Positions 5,363-7,877 of a stretch of 7,877 nt of DNA are shown one piece after another (the stretch's first letter is position 1; the number at the start of each line of letters is the position of its first letter). The position numbers were made by a program, and so were the translations under genes. This stretch comes from Parcubacteria group bacterium (GTDB lineage Bacteria > Patescibacteriota > Minisyncoccia > Phycocordibacterales > GCA-002724975): NCBI GenBank assembly GCA_002724975.1, contig PBQF01000015.1, positions 1-7,877 on the forward strand, in the 5' to 3' direction. The notes under the pieces were generated by a model. It worked only from the letters and a program-made list of their open reading frames with translations, did not search any database and was not told the origin of the DNA.

Positions 5363-6460
5363 TCAACCCTGATTTTCACTCAAATAATTATTGAGTATTC
5401 TTATAATTTTTTGTGCGCTTTTACCGTTTCCATACACTTCACGATGTCTCTTAGGCTTTACAGCTTTATTTACATACTTGATGATTTTATTCTTATCAGC
5501 ACCCGCAATTATATTCCAACCATCCTCAATAGTTTCAGTCCATTCTGTTGTGTCATCTATAATCACTGCAGGGGTTTTCAGGAAATATGACTCTTTTATT
5601 ACGCCTCCGGAATCTGTAATAGTTTTCCCGGCATTTTTAATAAGCATGATGGATTCTTGATAGCCTATCGGAGGCACTATTTTCAATGATTTTATTTGAT
5701 TTATTCTGCCCCATAATTTATACTTCTTCAAGGCCTTTGCAGTTCTTGGATGCATTGGAAAAATTATAGTTTTAGATATGTTTTCCAGAGCCGATACTAT
5801 ATTGCTTAACCTTTTTTTCTGCCCGGTATTTTTTTCCCGGTGCATGGTCATATAGCAGAAATCCCTTTTTTTCAGATTGTATTTTTTTAATATGCTTTTT
5901 TCTAAATTAGTATTGGTTGAAATTCTTTTTGCCAAATCAAGAGTAATATCTCCTACATTGTAAACCTTAGTTGTGATTCCTTCTTTTGCAAGATTTTTTA
6001 CACCTAGACCAGAAGGGCAGAACAAGATATCGGAAGTATGGTCTGAAACAATTTTATTTATCTCTTCAGGGATTGACTTGTCAAATTCTCTCAAGCCTGC
6101 CTCTACGTGGGCTGTTTTTATATTCAATTTTGCAGCTGCCAAAGCTCCAGAAAGTGTTGAGTTTGTATCTCCATATACTATGGCCAAATCCGGCTTTTCT
6201 TTTATCAGTACTTTTTCTATCCTTGTTATCATCTCTCCGGTTTGATAGCCATGGCTTCCGGATCCAACTTCGAGATTGTAATCGGGCTGAGGTATATCTA
6301 ATTCCTTAAAAAAAAGACCAGACATTTTTTTGTCATAATGCTGCCCAGTATGGATTATTATCTCTTTGTGGTATTTTCTCAATTCCTTTGAAAGAGGAGC
6401 CAATTTTATTAACTGCGGCCTTGCACCGATTATGGATGCTATTTTCATCATTTTTTTCAT
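5363..6460 (-). CDS. Non-hydrolysing UDP-GlcNAc-type 2-epimerase (WecB/WbpI family)
   Basis: This enzyme epimerises C2 of a UDP-linked 2-acetamido sugar, giving UDP-ManNAc or the ManNAc(3NAc)A-type product. Motifs, numbered from ATG 6460, are IIGARPQLIKLAPL (10-23), HTGQHYD (37-43), VYGDTNSTLSGALAAAK (95-111) with Asp98, HVEAGLR (118-124) with Glu120, IPEEINK (130-136), MHREKN (206-211) with His207, and TDSGG (282-286). The wording GARPQ, PDYNLEVGSGSHG and TEWTETIEDGWN resembles the WbpI-like or archaeal branch more than E. coli WecB, so UDP-GlcNAc or UDP-diacetamido-glucuronate are both possible substrates. Unusual positions are Lys for Arg in PEEINK, Ile for Gln after DSGG, and Asp for Arg before DTTEW. 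The family often starts MKIASIIG, so ATG 6448 is an alternative start. The gap to the upstream glycosyltransferase stop is 23 nt and A-rich. Confidence 0.93.
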   Translation of the reverse strand: MKKMMKIASIIGARPQLIKLAPLSKELRKYHKEIIIHTGQHYDKKMSGLFFKELDIPQPDYNLEVGSGSHGYQTGEMITRIEKVLIKEKPDLAIVYGDTNSTLSGALAAAKLNIKTAHVEAGLREFDKSIPEEINKIVSDHTSDILFCPSGLGVKNLAKEGITTKVYNVGDITLDLAKRISTNTNLEKSILKKYNLKKRDFCYMTMHREKNTGQKKRLSNIVSALENISKTIIFPMHPRTAKALKKYKLWGRINQIKSLKIVPPIGYQESIMLIKNAGKTITDSGGVIKESYFLKTPAVIIDDTTEWTETIEDGWNIIAGADKNKIIKYVNKAVKPKRHREVYGNGKSAQKIIRILNNYLSENQG

Positions 6461-6483
6461 CTGATTTTTATTTTTTTTAAATC

Positions 6484-7671
6484 CTATTTTGCTGCTTCAA
6501 GAAATTTTCTCCCTGCTATACTATAACTATAATATTTTGATACGGCTTTCAGAGAGTTATTCCCCATTCTATCCCTTAACTGTTTATTCTTTATAAGCTT
6601 TATTAAGCACTGTTTCATGTTTTTTTTATCGTTTAATAGGAATTTAAAGCCGTTGTTATGCGAAACTAGATGGGGCAGCTGCATATGTGCCATGATAATC
6701 GGGAGCCTGCATGCCATTGCTTCTATAATTGAAACAGAATTGTTTCCAGGCCATACGCCTATATCTGCCGCACTATAATAAACAGGCAATTTTTCTTTCT
6801 TTACAAATCCGGAAAAAATTATTTTATTGCCCAATTTTAAATCCCTTGCAAGCTGCTTTAATTCCTGCATATAACCTTTTTCACCATCCCCAACAATGAT
6901 AAGCCTCAAATTATAATCATTATAAATCTCATAGAAAGCGTTTATTAGAAGCTCAATGTTTTTCCTGCTGAATATTATGCCTGAAAATATCAAAACTATC
7001 TCATTGTTTTTAATGCCTAATTTTTTCCTTAAGTCAATTGCTCCCTTTTTTTTATAATTGTATAGGTCAGTGTCAACACCCAATTCTATAACTTCAATTT
7101 TTCTTGGACTTATCTTGTGGGTTTTTAACAGAAACTCTTTTGTACGCTTTGTAACAGCTACAATCCTGTCAGATTTTCTGAAATTGTAGTCAATGAGGTG
7201 CTTTCTGAATCCAAAATAGTCTGTAGCCCTCAAAAAATTCTTAATTTTACCAGGCATCTCATGGTAATTGTCATGCTGGTCTACGATTAATTTAAAGCCT
7301 AGTTTTTCTTTATATGGTGCTGCCTGGCAGGTCATGCCCTGCCTGCTTTCATGTGCAAATACAATATCCGGCTTGATTTTTTCAAGAACTTTTCCAACAT
7401 TTCTGCATAATATAAAATCAGTATATTCTACTATATGGGGCATCCAATACACTTTTAGCCCATCAATAACCTCAAAACCAGGCTTTCTTTTTCTGTTTTT
7501 GATATTTTTCCCGATATCTTTAAACATTTTTTTAATATTTGAGAAGGGATAAATCATATCAGAAGCCACAACATAAACATCATGCCCCATTTTCTTATGG
7601 GCTTTTGCCAAGTAGTATTCCTGATAGCCAAGTTCAGGCACAAAATAACCCATTATGTGGACGATTTTCAT
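6484..7671 (-). CDS. GT4-type (GT-B fold) glycosyltransferase
   Basis: A 395-residue retaining-type glycosyltransferase that should transfer a sugar from an activated nucleotide donor to a lipid-linked glycan or protein glycan on the cytoplasmic face. The N-terminal Rossmann domain begins MKIVHIMGYFVPELGYQEYYLAKA, with the acceptor side covering about residues 1-190. The donor domain follows with LIFSGIIFSRKNIELLINAF (227-246), LRLIIVGDG (255-263), NKIIFSGFV (282-290) and the nucleotide-sugar site PGNNSVSIIEAMACRLPII (308-326). In the EX7E motif the second Glu is Glu317, but the first position is Gly309. No membrane segment is seen. It is the first gene of the right minus-strand block. The ATG at 7671 is 26.5 nt after a TATA box centre and has no ribosome binding site, so it is probably leaderless. 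Donor and acceptor are unknown. Confidence 0.92.
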   Translation of the reverse strand: MKIVHIMGYFVPELGYQEYYLAKAHKKMGHDVYVVASDMIYPFSNIKKMFKDIGKNIKNRKRKPGFEVIDGLKVYWMPHIVEYTDFILCRNVGKVLEKIKPDIVFAHESRQGMTCQAAPYKEKLGFKLIVDQHDNYHEMPGKIKNFLRATDYFGFRKHLIDYNFRKSDRIVAVTKRTKEFLLKTHKISPRKIEVIELGVDTDLYNYKKKGAIDLRKKLGIKNNEIVLIFSGIIFSRKNIELLINAFYEIYNDYNLRLIIVGDGEKGYMQELKQLARDLKLGNKIIFSGFVKKEKLPVYYSAADIGVWPGNNSVSIIEAMACRLPIIMAHMQLPHLVSHNNGFKFLLNDKKNMKQCLIKLIKNKQLRDRMGNNSLKAVSKYYSYSIAGRKFLEAAK

Positions 7672-7693
7672 GCTGTTGGAAAATTAACCTAGA

Positions 7694-7701
7694 GTTATAA
7701 A
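7694..7701 (-). promoter_or_regulatory. TATA box for the glycosyltransferase operon
   Basis: On the minus strand this reads TTTATAAC and is centred 26.5 nt before the glycosyltransferase ATG at 7671. This is the archaeal TATA-to-start distance when transcription begins at or next to the start codon. Downstream minus-strand genes are closely packed to 3829, so it probably drives all four. Confidence 0.65.
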
Positions 7702-7772
7702 TGTTGCTAAAAATATTTGTCAGATTTGGATTTCTAAATTTTAAGTTAAGGTATGAAAAAATTAGAGTTAAA

Positions 7773-7780
7773 TTTATAAA
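7773..7780 (+). promoter_or_regulatory. TATA box for the partial epimerase gene
   Basis: TTTATAAA is centred 27.5 nt before the ATG at 7804, the same spacing as at acpS. The preceding GAGTTAAA stretch is purine-rich and could act as a BRE. The 132-nt divergent region 7672-7803 holds this box and the oppositely directed one at 7694-7701; nothing else is recognised in it. Confidence 0.65.
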
Positions 7781-7803
7781 CAAAATTTCATTCCGGATTC
7801 TTG

Positions 7804-7877
7804 ATGAAAGTATTTGTAACCGGAGGTTCTGGATTTATAGGCATTCCATTAGTCAGGCATCTTTTGGAGAAGGGGCA
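7804..7877 (+). CDS. NAD(P)-dependent sugar epimerase/dehydratase (extended SDR), 5' fragment
   Basis: Only the first 24 codons are in the window. They encode an N-terminal beta strand followed by the dinucleotide-binding loop TGGSGFIG (residues 6-13) and the helix start IPLVRHLLEKG. This is the TGxxGxxG fingerprint of extended short-chain dehydrogenases such as GalE, RmlB and WbpM-type dehydratases or 4,6-epimerases, the usual partners in nucleotide-sugar synthesis. The ATG lacks a ribosome binding site and lies 27.5 nt after a TATA box centre, so the mRNA is probably leaderless. The fragment is too short to say which sugar it acts on. It is divergent from the glycosyltransferase operon and may open a further glycan operon to the right. 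Confidence 0.85.
   Translation, partial: MKVFVTGGSGFIGIPLVRHLLEKG

Noticed and set aside
5973..6309. Overlapping plus-strand open frames opposite the 2-epimerase
   Set aside because: Antisense shadows of a well conserved gene, with no recognised domain.
6443..6480. T-rich runs on the plus strand as a terminator
   Set aside because: No plus-strand gene ends here. On the minus strand, where the flanking genes are read, the tract is A-rich and forms the short spacer and start of the 2-epimerase gene.
7753..7779. Tiny ATG frame between the divergent promoters
   Set aside because: It is only 8 codons, has no ribosome site and ends inside the TATA box of the next gene.

Overview
The window is most likely from an AT-rich archaeon. 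At three of the five predicted transcript starts, a TTTATAA-type TATA box is centred 26.5-27.5 nt before the first base of an ATG, with no bacterial -35/-10 pair and no ribosome binding site. This is the archaeal layout for a leaderless or nearly leaderless mRNA. A DPANN-type lineage such as Woesearchaeales or Pacearchaeales is a guess from style, not something the sequence proves. Several genes belong to families best known from bacterial surface-polysaccharide loci, so horizontal acquisition is plausible.

Layout. Right block (3829-7671, minus strand): a GT4-type glycosyltransferase, a WecB/WbpI-type UDP-sugar 2-epimerase, a Fmt-fold sugar N-formyltransferase and a WbqC-family protein, tightly packed and in that transcription order. 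A divergent partial NAD-dependent sugar epimerase/dehydratase starts at 7804 and leaves the window. Middle: an AcpS-type phosphopantetheinyl transferase (3491-3832, plus strand) meets WbqC tail to tail with overlapping stop codons, and shares a 5' intergenic region with the acyl carrier protein gene. Left block (1-3418, minus strand): acyl carrier protein, an AAC(3)-family acyltransferase, a DUF4910 aminopeptidase-like protein and an AMP-forming acyl ligase that runs off the left edge.

How the genes may work together (inference): the ligase adenylates an unknown small acid and loads it on the carrier protein. AcpS supplies the phosphopantetheine arm. The AAC(3)-like enzyme then moves the acyl group from the carrier, or from CoA, to the amine of a nucleotide-activated sugar. 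The right block makes a UDP-linked amino sugar of the ManNAc or diacetamido-uronate type, N-formylates an amino sugar and transfers sugars to a growing glycan. The window therefore reads as part of a surface glycan or S-layer/archaellin glycosylation locus with two amine-capping chemistries, formyl and carrier-bound acyl. The most notable point is a compact ACP + AcpS + ligase + acyltransferase set in what looks like an archaeal genome. The ACP and AcpS genes also appear to be driven in opposite directions from one self-complementary TATA box. No tRNA, rRNA, CRISPR array, insertion sequence or gene-free stretch over 300 bases was seen.
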